64,000 bases of DNA from Cohnella nanjingensis. Its GTDB lineage: Bacteria; Bacillota; Bacilli; Paenibacillales; Paenibacillaceae. Positions 34,608 through 42,834 of this stretch are shown here, one piece after another. Location of the stretch: the NCBI RefSeq assembly GCF_014212125.1, contig NZ_JACJVP010000005.1, positions 67,052-131,051 of the forward strand, in the 5' to 3' direction. The translations under genes were made by a program, and so were the position numbers. Every line of letters begins with the position of its first letter. Within the stretch, counting starts at the first letter, position 1. The notes under the pieces were generated by a model, which worked only from the letters and a program-made list of their open reading frames with translations, was not told the DNA's origin and made no database searches.

Positions 34608-34824
34608 ATTTCATAAATATAACATGAATAGTTAAATATATGTTATATAATAACAAAATACGAGGAATACATGTTATGAATATTGACATAAATCTGCGGG
34701 GCGAATAAAATTACATACAATACCAATCCTAGCCGGAATGCCGGCAGGACGCATCGGATACCCGCCTTGAAAGGAGGAAAGGCTACTCTCCTCCGTGTCC
34801 GCCCGAAGGGGAGAGCCGCCCCGC

Positions 34825-36282
34825 ATGGAACTATGGAACGCCGTTTCCTCATTGACTCCTTCCTCCTCCCGTTTCTACGACGAGATGTACGAGGGCTCCG
34901 CGGTTCGGCCGCATTACGAGAAGACGCAGGGCGTCCTGTCCCGGATGAGCTTCGAGGAGCGCGCCGCCCGTCAGCGGACGATGAACCGCCGCCTGCTCGA
35001 AGAGGGCATCACCTTCACGCTGGCGCAGCCGGATCAGCCCGAGGCGCTGGAGCGAACCATCCCGTTCGATCTCGTTCCCCGCATCATTCCGAGCGAGGAG
35101 TGGGAGACGATCGAATCGGGCGTCAGCCAGCGCGTCCGCGCGCTCAATGCCTTCCTGCACGACGTCCACCACGATCAGCATATTTTCCAAGACGGACTGA
35201 TCCCCCGGCGCATGATCATGGGCAACCGCTATTTCCGCACGGAGATGATGCGGCTGCGCGTGCCCGGGGGCAGCTATATCACGGCGTCCGGCATCGACCT
35301 CGTCCGCGACGACAAGGGCGGCTACTTCGTGCTGGAGGACAATCTGCGCTCGCCGTCCGGCTTCTCCTACCTATTCAAGAGCCGATCGATCATGACGCAC
35401 GACTTCCCGGAACTGTACTTCTCGCACGCCGTCCGCGGCATCGATCGCTCGCTCGACGCCTTCCGCGCGGCGCTGCGCGGCATGGCGCAGACCGACAAGA
35501 GCGATCCCGTGATCGCCTTGCTCACTCCCGGCAGCTACAACTCCGCCTACTTCGAGCATGCGTTCCTGGCGCAGCAGATGGGGCTCGAGCTCGTCGAGGG
35601 CCGCGATCTCGTCTGCCGCGACCACAAGATCTACATCCGCGGACTGGGCGGCCTCCGGAAAGTCGACGTGCTGTACCGCCGGATCGACGACGACTATCTC
35701 GATCCGCTTGCTTTCCGTCCGGACTCGATGCTGGGCGTAGCGGGGCTCATGAACGCGTACCGATTCGGCAACGTCGCCATCGCGAACGCGCCCGGAACCG
35801 GCGTGGCGGACGACAAGGCTATCTATACCTTCGTGCCCGACATGATCCGCTACTATCTGAACGAGACGCCGATCCTCTCCAACGTGCCGACCTACCTGAT
35901 GAGCCGGCCGGAGGAGCGGGAGTACGCGCTCGGTCGGCTGGAGGAGATGGTCGTGAAGGAGACCTCGCTCTCCGGCGGTTACGGGATGCTGATCGGCCCC
36001 GCCTCGACGGAGTGGGAGCGGGAGCGTTTCGCGGCCAAGATCCGCGAGCACCCGGACAACTACATCGCCCAGCCGACGATCCGGCTGTCGACGGCGCCGG
36101 TCTGCCTGGACGGCAAGCTGGTGTCGCGCCATATCGATCTGCGGGTGTTCGCGCTCATGAACGGCGGACGCGTGCACGTGCTGCCGGGCGGACTGACCCG
36201 CGTGGCGATGAAGGAAGGTTCGCTCATCGTCAACTCGTCCCAGGGGGGCGGCTGCAAGGATACTTGGGTATTAGCGCGATGA
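34825..36282 (+). CDS. circularly permuted ATP-grasp protein
   Basis: A 485-residue protein of the circularly permuted ATP-grasp type 2 family (COG2308, formerly DUF404/DUF407). Typical motifs: MNRRLLEEGITF, RMIMGNRYFRTE, YFVLEDNLRSPSGFSYL, ALLTPGSYNSAYFEHAFLAQ, VVKETSLSGGYGML, and the end NSSQGGGCKDTWVL. ATP-grasp enzymes form amide or peptide bonds using ATP; the substrate is unknown. AAGGGGAG at 34805-34812 precedes ATG 34825. It is the first of three genes (ATP-grasp, alpha-E, transglutaminase) found together in many bacteria, proposed to make or modify a peptide. Confidence 0.92.
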   Translation: MELWNAVSSLTPSSSRFYDEMYEGSAVRPHYEKTQGVLSRMSFEERAARQRTMNRRLLEEGITFTLAQPDQPEALERTIPFDLVPRIIPSEEWETIESGVSQRVRALNAFLHDVHHDQHIFQDGLIPRRMIMGNRYFRTEMMRLRVPGGSYITASGIDLVRDDKGGYFVLEDNLRSPSGFSYLFKSRSIMTHDFPELYFSHAVRGIDRSLDAFRAALRGMAQTDKSDPVIALLTPGSYNSAYFEHAFLAQQMGLELVEGRDLVCRDHKIYIRGLGGLRKVDVLYRRIDDDYLDPLAFRPDSMLGVAGLMNAYRFGNVAIANAPGTGVADDKAIYTFVPDMIRYYLNETPILSNVPTYLMSRPEEREYALGRLEEMVVKETSLSGGYGMLIGPASTEWERERFAAKIREHPDNYIAQPTIRLSTAPVCLDGKLVSRHIDLRVFALMNGGRVHVLPGGLTRVAMKEGSLIVNSSQGGGCKDTWVLAR

Positions 36283-36296
36283 AGGAGGGGGACGCG

Positions 36297-37250
36297 ATGC
36301 TGGATCGGATGGCGGAATCGTTGTTCTGGTTGGGGCGTTACGCGGAACGGGCGGAGAATCACGCCCGGCTGATCGATGTGTACTATCATCTGCGGGAAGA
36401 TGCGGCCGGTTCGGACGGCGAAGTGTGGCGGCGTATCGTAGGGGCGATCGGGGATCGCTCCGCTTTCGAGGAGAAATATCCGGCGTACGGCGAGCGGGAA
36501 GCCATTCACTTTCTCACGCTCGATCCGAGCCAGGACAACGCTCTGGTCGTCTGCGTGGCGCAGGCGCGCGACAACTTGAAGAAGATCCGGGAGCGGCTGC
36601 CTTCCGAGCTCTGGAATCTGCTGAACGGCTTCTACCTGTGGCTGCGCCAGGCGAACGTGGACGAGGTGCTTCGCGACTCGCCGCATCGCTTTTACGGACG
36701 GGTCAAGGAAGGACTCGCGGCCTTCCAGGGGATGGCGGTGTCGATCGCGCTGCGGGACGCGTCTTGGCACATGATGGAGTGCGGCCGGTATCTCGAGCGG
36801 TCGGAGAACGTCGTTCGGCTGCTCCAGTCGATGCGGCAGACGGCGGCGGAGGCGGGGGGGTCCTCCTACGCGTACCTGATGGCCGTGCTCAAGTCGGTCG
36901 GCGGCTATGAAGCCTATCGGCGGCTGGGCATCGAGGAGCTGAACCTGGAGGAGGTGTCCTCCTTCCTGCTGCTGCAAGAGCCCTTCCCGAGGTCGGTGCA
37001 CTATGCGCTCGCTTCGTTCGAGAGCCAAGTGAAGGCGATTCGCGGCAGCGCGGACAAGTCGGGCAGCGGGCTCGACCGCATCATCCGCATGGCCGGGAAG
37101 GCGCGGTCGGAGCTCGGGTGGCTGGAGCGGCGGGATATCGCGGCGGATACGATCGACAACGTGCTGCTGCAGCTCGCCGGGACGAACCGGCAGCTCGGCG
37201 AGGCGATGGCGAAGACCTTTTTTTCCTCCGGAAGGGAGGTCATCGCATGA
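36297..37250 (+). CDS. alpha-E domain protein
   Basis: A 317-residue all-helical alpha-E domain protein (COG2307). The opening MLDRMAESLFWLGRYAERAE is the family signature, with later GRYLERSENVVRLL. It always accompanies the ATP-grasp protein and may be its partner or a scaffold. AAGGAGGGG is 6 bases before ATG 36297 and just behind the ATP-grasp stop. The open frame happens to extend far upstream across the ATP-grasp gene; that extension is a chance frame. Confidence 0.9.
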   Translation: MLDRMAESLFWLGRYAERAENHARLIDVYYHLREDAAGSDGEVWRRIVGAIGDRSAFEEKYPAYGEREAIHFLTLDPSQDNALVVCVAQARDNLKKIRERLPSELWNLLNGFYLWLRQANVDEVLRDSPHRFYGRVKEGLAAFQGMAVSIALRDASWHMMECGRYLERSENVVRLLQSMRQTAAEAGGSSYAYLMAVLKSVGGYEAYRRLGIEELNLEEVSSFLLLQEPFPRSVHYALASFESQVKAIRGSADKSGSGLDRIIRMAGKARSELGWLERRDIAADTIDNVLLQLAGTNRQLGEAMAKTFFSSGREVIA

Positions 37251-38107
37251 AGCTCGAGATCTGCCACGTGACGAGGTATCGGTACGGGGGGGTCGTCTCG
37301 GACAGTGTCAATGAACTGCGGCTCGCGCCCCGGACGGATGAGCGCCAAGCCTGCTATCAGCACGTCTTGACGGTCGATCCGAACGTCACGATGATGTCCT
37401 ACGAAGACTACTTCGGCAACCGCGTGCATGCCTTCACGGCGAACGATGCGCACCGGGAGCTGGTGATCGCGTCCAGGTCGACGGTCGTCACGCGGGACTC
37501 GGAGATGAAGCGCAAGACGGAAGAGCCGCCAACGGAGTCGTGGGCGCGCATCCGCAGCGACGCCTTCGTCGACGCCTACGCGGAGTATCTGCTCCCGAGC
37601 GCGTTCGCGACCTTCCATGCGGCGGTTAGCGCGTATGCTTCCGTGATCGGCGCCGAGGCGGGCGTGTTCGACTTCGTGAAAGGCGCTTCGGGGCGAATCT
37701 ATGAAGACTTCGAGTACAAGCCGCAGTCCACGGGCGTACACACGACGGCGGACGAGCTGATCGGCATCGGCTCGGGCGTGTGCCAGGACTTCGCGCATCT
37801 GCTATTGGCGGTCTGCAGGCTGCGCGGCGTCCCCGCGCGGTACGTCAGCGGCTATCACTTCGTGGGAGACCTGCAGGGGCGCGACGCCGACTTCGAGCAA
37901 GCCTCCCATGCGTGGATCGAAGCCTACGTGCCCGGCGTCGGGTGGCTCGGCTTCGATCCGACGAACAACGGGCTCGTCGATTGGCGGTACGTGAAGCTGG
38001 CGCACGGGCGCGACTACCTGGACATCGTGCCGGTTAAGGGCGTCTATCGCGGGACCGACGAGCAGGAACTGACGGTGAAGGTGGACGTTCAGTTGGCGGC
38101 GGGGTGA
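37247..38107 (+). CDS. transglutaminase-like cysteine protease
   Basis: A 286-residue protein with a Bact_transglu_N domain (LEICHVTRYRYGGVVSDSVN, NELRLAPRTDERQ) and a transglutaminase core. The catalytic triad is visible: Cys in GSGVCQDFAHLLL, His in SHAWIEAYVPG, Asp in GFDPTNN. It probably hydrolyses or crosslinks a peptide, as the third member of the ATP-grasp/alpha-E/transglutaminase operon. ATG overlaps the alpha-E stop (ATGA), and GAAGGGAGGT precedes it. Confidence 0.92.
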   Translation: MKLEICHVTRYRYGGVVSDSVNELRLAPRTDERQACYQHVLTVDPNVTMMSYEDYFGNRVHAFTANDAHRELVIASRSTVVTRDSEMKRKTEEPPTESWARIRSDAFVDAYAEYLLPSAFATFHAAVSAYASVIGAEAGVFDFVKGASGRIYEDFEYKPQSTGVHTTADELIGIGSGVCQDFAHLLLAVCRLRGVPARYVSGYHFVGDLQGRDADFEQASHAWIEAYVPGVGWLGFDPTNNGLVDWRYVKLAHGRDYLDIVPVKGVYRGTDEQELTVKVDVQLAAG

Positions 38108-38136
38108 TTCGGTTAGGGTGAATGGAACGTTGGCGG

Positions 38137-38181
38137 AGGCTGTCTCCGCAGGTCGGATCAGGCCTCGGGGATAGCCTTTTT
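38137..38181 (+). terminator. terminator of the ATP-grasp operon
   Basis: AGGCTGTCTCC pairs with GGGGATAGCCT (two G-T pairs), with five T at the end of the stem. Confidence 0.85.
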
Positions 38182-38217
38182 GCGTTCTTCGCGGCGGCAG
38201 GACGGGTGGGGGCGTGG

Positions 38218-38250
38218 CCTCAAGAGATGTACCCAGTACACCTCTTGAGG
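38218..38250. repeat. 33-bp near-perfect inverted repeat
   Basis: Arms of 15 bases (CCTCAAGAGATGTAC and GTACACCTCTTGAGG) differ at one position and are separated by three bases. The repeat lies between the convergent transglutaminase and Rieske genes. It has no T run, so it is not an ordinary terminator. Confidence 0.85.
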
Positions 38251-38282
38251 CGCTATCGCCGCAGCGGGACCCGGAGACGGCT

Positions 38283-39260
38283 TTAAGCCGTCCCCAGCGT
38301 CACGCCCATCTTGCGCAGATATTGCCGATAGGCGATGCTGACCCGGTCGCAGCGCAGCGACAGCTCGGCCTGCAGGTCCAGCGGCAGATTCTCCGGCTTC
38401 TGATTCTCGACGATCGGCTTGTCCTGGGCGAAGATCATGTCCTGGAAGGCGATGATCTCCTCGTCGGTCGTCCCGGTGTCATAGTTGAACGACAGGATGC
38501 CATAGGCGACGGACATGCCCTCGGCGACGGGGCGGATCGTGAGCAGGATGGTCATCAGGTAGCCCGTCTCGCGGTCGCGTTTCGTGAAGCGGACGGTGAG
38601 CGGACGGACGATCTCATACGTATAGTAGACGTATTTGGCTTGGCCAGAGCCGTCCGGATCGGGCTGATAGACCGCGATCTCCTCGGAACGGATGCCGTCC
38701 GCGTCTTCGATCATCCGGTAATCGCCGACGACGGCGTGCTCCGGGACGCCAAGGTAGCCTTGGTGAATGAAGGCCAGGTGGCCGACGTCCAGGAAGTTCT
38801 CGGCGATGCGCGGGGGATTCGCCAGCACTTCCTGGGGACCCCAGATGACGTTGCGGTAGGCGGAATCTTCGTATTCCGGGTACGCCAGGAGAGGCGCGTC
38901 GCTGCCGCTCAGGTTCACCCAGACGAGTCCGTACCGCTCCTGGCATGCATAGGCGCTTACCTTGGCCTTCAGCGGGATCGCTTGACCTTCGGACAGCTGC
39001 GGAATCTTGGCGCACGCGCCATCCGTCTCATACTCCCACTCATGATACGGGCAGACCAGGCGGCCTTCCCGGACGCAGCCGAGCGAGAGCGCGGCGCCGC
39101 GGTGCACGCACAGGTCGGCGAAGCAGTGGATGCCGCCTTCCGTCCGGAACAGCACCAATCGCTGGCCCAGCATCGTCACCGGGATAGGGCGGTCTTGTAC
39201 GTCCGAGGCGCGGCAAGCCACGATCCAATCGCCGGCCAATACGGGATCAAGCGTGTTCAT
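38283..39260 (-). CDS. Rieske non-heme iron oxygenase
   Basis: A 325-residue ring-hydroxylating-oxygenase-type protein. The Rieske 2Fe-2S ligands are Cys51 and His53 (CVHRGAALSLG) and Cys70 and His73 (CPYHEWEY). The mononuclear iron site is in the family-typical ENFLDVGHLAFIHQ segment. It resembles the VanA / pheophorbide oxygenase group (single-component alpha subunit) rather than the two-subunit dioxygenases. No ferredoxin reductase gene is adjacent, so electrons come from elsewhere; the substrate is unknown. GAGGACTCC lies before ATG 39260. Confidence 0.88.
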   Translation of the reverse strand: MNTLDPVLAGDWIVACRASDVQDRPIPVTMLGQRLVLFRTEGGIHCFADLCVHRGAALSLGCVREGRLVCPYHEWEYETDGACAKIPQLSEGQAIPLKAKVSAYACQERYGLVWVNLSGSDAPLLAYPEYEDSAYRNVIWGPQEVLANPPRIAENFLDVGHLAFIHQGYLGVPEHAVVGDYRMIEDADGIRSEEIAVYQPDPDGSGQAKYVYYTYEIVRPLTVRFTKRDRETGYLMTILLTIRPVAEGMSVAYGILSFNYDTGTTDEEIIAFQDMIFAQDKPIVENQKPENLPLDLQAELSLRCDRVSIAYRQYLRKMGVTLGTA

Positions 39261-39386
39261 AAAAGGAGTCCTCTTTTCCTCGGTCTGATGCTTATGCCTC
39301 CATCATAGGACAAGGCGGCGGGGAGGTCAATAAAGACGAACGATAGTTGTGATAATTGCAAAGATCGTACGTAAATAATCTATACA

Positions 39387-39418
39387 ACTTGTCGAAATTC
39401 GTCTATAATCAGACAAGT
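39387..39418 (+). promoter_or_regulatory. permease promoter region with dyad
   Basis: TATAAT at 39404-39409 is flanked by an inverted repeat, ACTTGTC (39387-39393) and GACAAGT (39412-39418), that could be an operator over the -10. The -35 is not clear. No purine aptamer was seen in this leader. Confidence 0.5.
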
Positions 39419-39485
39419 CGAGTCAAAACGGCGAGTCCGCCTCAAGAACATTCCGCCCATATCCAAGGAGGTATCACCCCGCGCC

Positions 39486-40826
39486 ATGCAAGGTGAACAA
39501 TTGAGTCAAGCGCCAAGCAACAACCTGATCGTCGGCGTCGACGACAAGATCGGTTACGGCAAAGCTTTTCTGCTGGGACTTCAGCACGTTCTGGCGATGG
39601 ACTTGTACATCGCGCCCATTATCATTGCCGGACTGCTGTCTCTTAGTACCGGGGATACCTCGTTCTTCATTCAGATGTGCTTCTTGGCCACGGGGATCGG
39701 CACGCTGATCCAGACCGGCTTCGGACTCAAGCTTCCGGTCGTTCAAGGCCCATCCTATATTCCGATCGGCGCCATGTCGGCCATCGGCGGCAAGCTCGGG
39801 CTTGCTGCGATGACGGGCAGCCTCCTGCCCGGCGCCCTCCTCATCGCCGTCCTCGGCGTGCCGCTGAAGATTTTCGCCAAAGCGGTGCGCAAGATCGTCC
39901 CTCCGATCGTCGGCGGCACCGTCATCATGGTCGTCGGCGTCACGCTGATTCCTTCCGCCATGAATTCCATCTTCACCTACTCCGGCAACATGGGCCATAA
40001 CGTGATCGTCGCGGGCGCGTCTGCGGCCGTCCTTGTCGCTTGCATTCTGCTGGGCGGCAAGATGAAGGGCTACGGCACCTTCTTCCGCCTCATGGGCGTC
40101 ATCATCGCCATCGTGGTCGGCACCGTCATCGCTTCCTTCTTCGGCACCGTGGACTTCTCGCCGGTCCGCGACGCGGCTTGGTTCTCGCTGCCGAAGTTCT
40201 TCCCGTTCGGCACCCCGACGTTCGATTGGAGCGCCGTGCTGACGATGGTATTCGTCTATCTGATCGTCCTCCTGGAGACGACCGGCACCTGGTTCGTCGT
40301 CTCTTCGGTAACCGGCAGCGAGCTGAACGAGAAGCGGCTGAACCGCGGCGCGTTCGGCGAAGGGCTCGGCTGCTTCGTCGGCACCCTGTTCGGCGGCTCG
40401 CCGATGACCGGCTATTCGTCCAACGCGGGCCTCATCGCGATCACCGGCGTCGCCAGCCGGATGGCGATCATGGCGGCGGGCGTCATCCTGCTCGCGCTCG
40501 GCCTCATTCCGAAGCTGTCCGTCCTCATCACCTGCATCCCGGATACGGTCATCAACGGCATTTTCGCCATCGTCTGCGTGGCCATTCTGATGAACGGCAT
40601 GAAAGTCATCCAGCCGCTCAAGATCAACGACCGCAACATGATGATCATCGGTATCCCGATCGCCCTGACGCTCGGCTGTACCGTATTCCCGAAGGACGTG
40701 CTTTATTCGCTGCCCGACTTCGCGAACTACATCTTGTCTTCCGGCACGGCGGTAGGCGCGATCGCGGCGCTCATCTTGAATCTCGTCATTCCGAAGGGCA
40801 AAGACAAGGAAGGCGAGAAGGCCTGA
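39486..40826 (+). CDS. NCS2 family purine/uracil permease
   Basis: A 446-residue nucleobase:cation symporter-2 protein with about 14 membrane segments. Motifs: LLGLQHVLAMDLYIAPIIIA, LPVVQGPSYIPIGAMSAIGG, VYLIVLLETTGTWFVVSS, and the NCS2 site GGSPMTGYSSNAG. These fit a xanthine/uracil-type carrier, and the nearby guanine riboswitch favours a purine. AAGGAGGT at 39465-39472 is 13 bases from ATG 39486, longer than usual, with no better start. Confidence 0.9.
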   Translation: MQGEQLSQAPSNNLIVGVDDKIGYGKAFLLGLQHVLAMDLYIAPIIIAGLLSLSTGDTSFFIQMCFLATGIGTLIQTGFGLKLPVVQGPSYIPIGAMSAIGGKLGLAAMTGSLLPGALLIAVLGVPLKIFAKAVRKIVPPIVGGTVIMVVGVTLIPSAMNSIFTYSGNMGHNVIVAGASAAVLVACILLGGKMKGYGTFFRLMGVIIAIVVGTVIASFFGTVDFSPVRDAAWFSLPKFFPFGTPTFDWSAVLTMVFVYLIVLLETTGTWFVVSSVTGSELNEKRLNRGAFGEGLGCFVGTLFGGSPMTGYSSNAGLIAITGVASRMAIMAAGVILLALGLIPKLSVLITCIPDTVINGIFAIVCVAILMNGMKVIQPLKINDRNMMIIGIPIALTLGCTVFPKDVLYSLPDFANYILSSGTAVGAIAALILNLVIPKGKDKEGEKA

Positions 40827-40831
40827 ATCGG

Positions 40832-40902
40832 AACGTTCGGATTTTAATGTTCGGATTTAAGTTGTTAACGCGCCACATTTGGACTATTAAAGTTCGGATT
40901 TT
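40832..40902 (-). promoter_or_regulatory. three PurBox-like sites
   Basis: On the minus strand three sites fit the Bacillus PurR box AWWWCCGAACWWT fully or nearly: AAAATCCGAACGTT (40845-40832), AAATCCGAACATT (40858-40846) and AAAATCCGAACTTT (40902-40889). A further plus-strand CCGAACATT lies at 40996-41004. They flank the promoter at 40936-40964. Confidence 0.7.
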
Positions 40903-40935
40903 GTTAGAAAAGCGAATGATTGTGACAAACGCCAC

Positions 40936-40964
40936 TTGACGCGTGCGGATAAATGGCGTACGAT
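40936..40964 (+). promoter_or_regulatory. promoter before the guanine riboswitch
   Basis: TTGACG (40936-40941) and TACGAT (40959-40964) are spaced by 17 bases. Transcription would start near 40971, about 65 bases before the aptamer. Confidence 0.65.
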
Positions 40965-41035
40965 TTGATTCGTGATCGGAAACGGGCCGTTATGCCCGAA
41001 CATTCGAATCGAATCGCCTCACATGATCGGATCTT

Positions 41036-41105
41036 CCATTCGTATATCCTCGGCAATAGGGGCCGGGGGTCTCTACCGGGAACCGCAAATTCCCGACTAC
41101 GAAGG
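41036..41105 (+). promoter_or_regulatory. purine riboswitch aptamer, guanine class
   Basis: The three-way junction fits the purine riboswitch. P1 is TTCGTA with TACGAA; P2 is CTCGGC with GCCGGG around an AATAGGG-type loop; J2/3 is GTCTCTAC; P3 is CGGGAA with TTCCCG around a loop ending CCGCAAA; J3/1 is ACTAC. The base equivalent to C74 is C at 41097, which pairs with guanine, hypoxanthine or xanthine rather than adenine. Loops 2 and 3 deviate slightly from the strict consensus. The next gene encodes an FAD-dependent protein (41325), and the purine permease ends 200 bases upstream. Confidence 0.88.
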
Positions 41106-41147
41106 AGGTGGAGTTTTCCACATCCTTTGTCGTCGGGAATTTTTTTG
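41088..41147 (+). terminator. riboswitch-controlled terminator
   Basis: The sequence from 41087 pairs with the sequence ending near 41142 over about 26 positions with only two mismatches and a tiny loop (GTTT), and seven T follow. The left arm is made of the aptamer's P3 and P1 3' strands. Folding of the ligand-bound aptamer therefore excludes this terminator, which is the layout of an ON switch. Confidence 0.82.
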
Positions 41148-41160
41148 TTTTCTTCAGGGT

Positions 41161-41310
41161 CAAAACGTACGTCTCGCCGTCCAGGAAGACGGCAATGCCA
41201 TTTTTACTTGGTCATCCAACATGTATAAGTTTCACGCCTATACATTTCCGCATGACCGACGATAAAAACGTGTCGCCGTCCAGGAAGACGGCAATGCCAT
41301 TTTTACTTGG
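41161..41310 (+). repeat. duplicated structured element before FAD gene
   Basis: A 38-base block, starting TCGCCGTCCAGGAAGACGGC and ending ATTTTTACTTGG, occurs identically at 41174-41211 and 41273-41310, 99 bases apart. Each copy has a GCCGTC/GACGGC hairpin. The segment 41211-41310 aligns over its whole length with 49565-49667, sharing ATAAGTTTCACGCCTA and CGATAAAAACGTGT. A hairpin ATGTATA/TATACAT (41221-41245) presents the loop AGTTTCACGCC. The second copy ends inside the ribosome site of the FAD gene. Confidence 0.85.
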
Positions 41311-41324
41311 GAGGCTGAACATTC

Positions 41325-42761
41325 ATGAACGCTTATGATGTCATCGTCGTCGGAGCCGGTCCGGCGGGTATCTTCACCTGCTATGAATTGACGCGCAAAG
41401 CTCCTCGCCTCAAGGTGCTGCTGGTCGACAAAGGCCACGAGATCCACCGCCGCAGCTGTCCGATCCTCGAGGAGAAGATTCAGCTGTGTCCGCCCGCCGC
41501 GGGGAAGAAAGAGTTCGCCGGTTGTCTGCCCGCGTGCTCGATCACGGCCGGCTTCGGCGGCGCCGGCGCCTACAGCGACGGGAAGTTCAACATCACGACG
41601 GAGTTCGGCGGGTGGATGACGGACTACCTGGCGCCTTCGCAGGTGCTCAGCCTCATCAAGTACGTGGACGACGTGAACCTCGCGCACGGCGCGACGCACA
41701 CGCTGACCGACCCGACGACCGAAGTGGTCAAGGGCATCGAGCGGAAGGCGTACGCGGCGGGCCTCAAGCTGCTGCGGGCGCAGGTGCGCCACCTCGGCAC
41801 CGAGCAGAATCTGGAGATCTTGAAGTCGATCGCGAGCTTCCTCTCGGACAAAGTCGAGATGCGCTTCAAGACGGAAGTCGCGGATCTGCTGACGGCGAAG
41901 GAGAACGGCGCGCACACGGTGAAGGGGATTCTGCTCAAGAACGGCGAGGAGCTGCATGCGGATCAAGTCGTCGTCGCTCCCGGGCGCGACGGTTCGGCCT
42001 GGCTGACCGAGGTGCTGAAGAAACGCCGCATCAAGATGCACAACAACCAGGTGGACGTCGGCGTGCGCGTGGAGACGAGCGACGTGGTCATGCGCGAGAT
42101 CAACGAGCATCTGTACGAGGGCAAATTCGTGTTCAACACGTCCGTCGGCACGCGCGTCCGGACCTTCTGCAGCAACCCTTCTGGACACGTCGTCGTCGAA
42201 AATCACAGCGGCGTCATGGCCGCCAACGGCCATGCGTTCAAGGATCCGGCGCTCGGCTCGACCAACACGAACTTCGCGCTGCTCGTCTCGCACAAGTTCA
42301 CCGAGCCGTTCGACAAGCCGAACGAGTACGCCCGCGAGATCTGCAAACGCGCGAACGACCTGTCGAGCGGCGGCGTCATCGTGCAGAAGTACGGCGACAT
42401 CCTGCGCGGCCGCCGCTCCACCGCATCGCGGATCCGCGAAGGCTTCCTCGAGCCGACGCTGAAGGAAGCCGTGCCGGGCGACCTCGGGCTCGTGCTGCCG
42501 TACAACACGATGAAGAGCCTGATCGAGATGGTGGAGGCGCTGGACAAAGTCACGCCGGGCATCGCCTCCGAGCACACGCTGTTCTACGGCGTGGAGGCGA
42601 AGTTCTACTCGGCGCGGCCGCAGCTCACCGACAAGTTCGAGACCGAGATCGCCGGTCTGTACTGCGGCGGCGACGGCGCGGGCATCACGCGCGGCCTCGC
42701 CCAAGCGGGCGCGGCCGGCGTCTGGGTGGCGCGCGCGATCGCGGAGCGCGGGGACGCGTAA
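41325..42761 (+). CDS. FAD-dependent oxidoreductase, COG2509 type
   Basis: A 478-residue flavoprotein of the uncharacterised FAD-dependent dehydrogenase family. The dinucleotide site VIVVGAGPAGIFTCYELTRK is at residues 5-24 and the C-terminal FAD contact GLYCGGDGAGITRGLAQAGA is near 445. Conserved Cys residues occur in RRSCPILEEKIQLCPP and AGCLPACSITAGFGGAGAYS. Its reaction is not known. It lies downstream of a guanine riboswitch, PurBox-like sites and a structured repeat that reaches its GGGAGG ribosome site, so it is probably part of purine metabolism or salvage in this organism. Confidence 0.9.
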   Translation: MNAYDVIVVGAGPAGIFTCYELTRKAPRLKVLLVDKGHEIHRRSCPILEEKIQLCPPAAGKKEFAGCLPACSITAGFGGAGAYSDGKFNITTEFGGWMTDYLAPSQVLSLIKYVDDVNLAHGATHTLTDPTTEVVKGIERKAYAAGLKLLRAQVRHLGTEQNLEILKSIASFLSDKVEMRFKTEVADLLTAKENGAHTVKGILLKNGEELHADQVVVAPGRDGSAWLTEVLKKRRIKMHNNQVDVGVRVETSDVVMREINEHLYEGKFVFNTSVGTRVRTFCSNPSGHVVVENHSGVMAANGHAFKDPALGSTNTNFALLVSHKFTEPFDKPNEYAREICKRANDLSSGGVIVQKYGDILRGRRSTASRIREGFLEPTLKEAVPGDLGLVLPYNTMKSLIEMVEALDKVTPGIASEHTLFYGVEAKFYSARPQLTDKFETEIAGLYCGGDGAGITRGLAQAGAAGVWVARAIAERGDA

Positions 42762-42834
42762 GCGAAAGTAGGTCGCGCAGGGTCTAGGCTGGCAAAGTTG
42801 CGGTTGGTGCCGTTTGGTGCTTTTGGGATGCGGG

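Noticed and set aside
34767-36296. An 827-codon frame suggesting a fusion upstream of the alpha-E domain
   Set aside because: The first 510 codons lie in the wrong frame over the ATP-grasp gene and give an Arg-rich sequence. The alpha-E protein has its own AAGGAGGGG and ATG at 36297.
39300-39485. Purine riboswitch in front of the permease
   Set aside because: No three-way junction, J2/3 CTAC or GACTA/ACTAC element is present in this leader; only a -10 and a dyad are seen.
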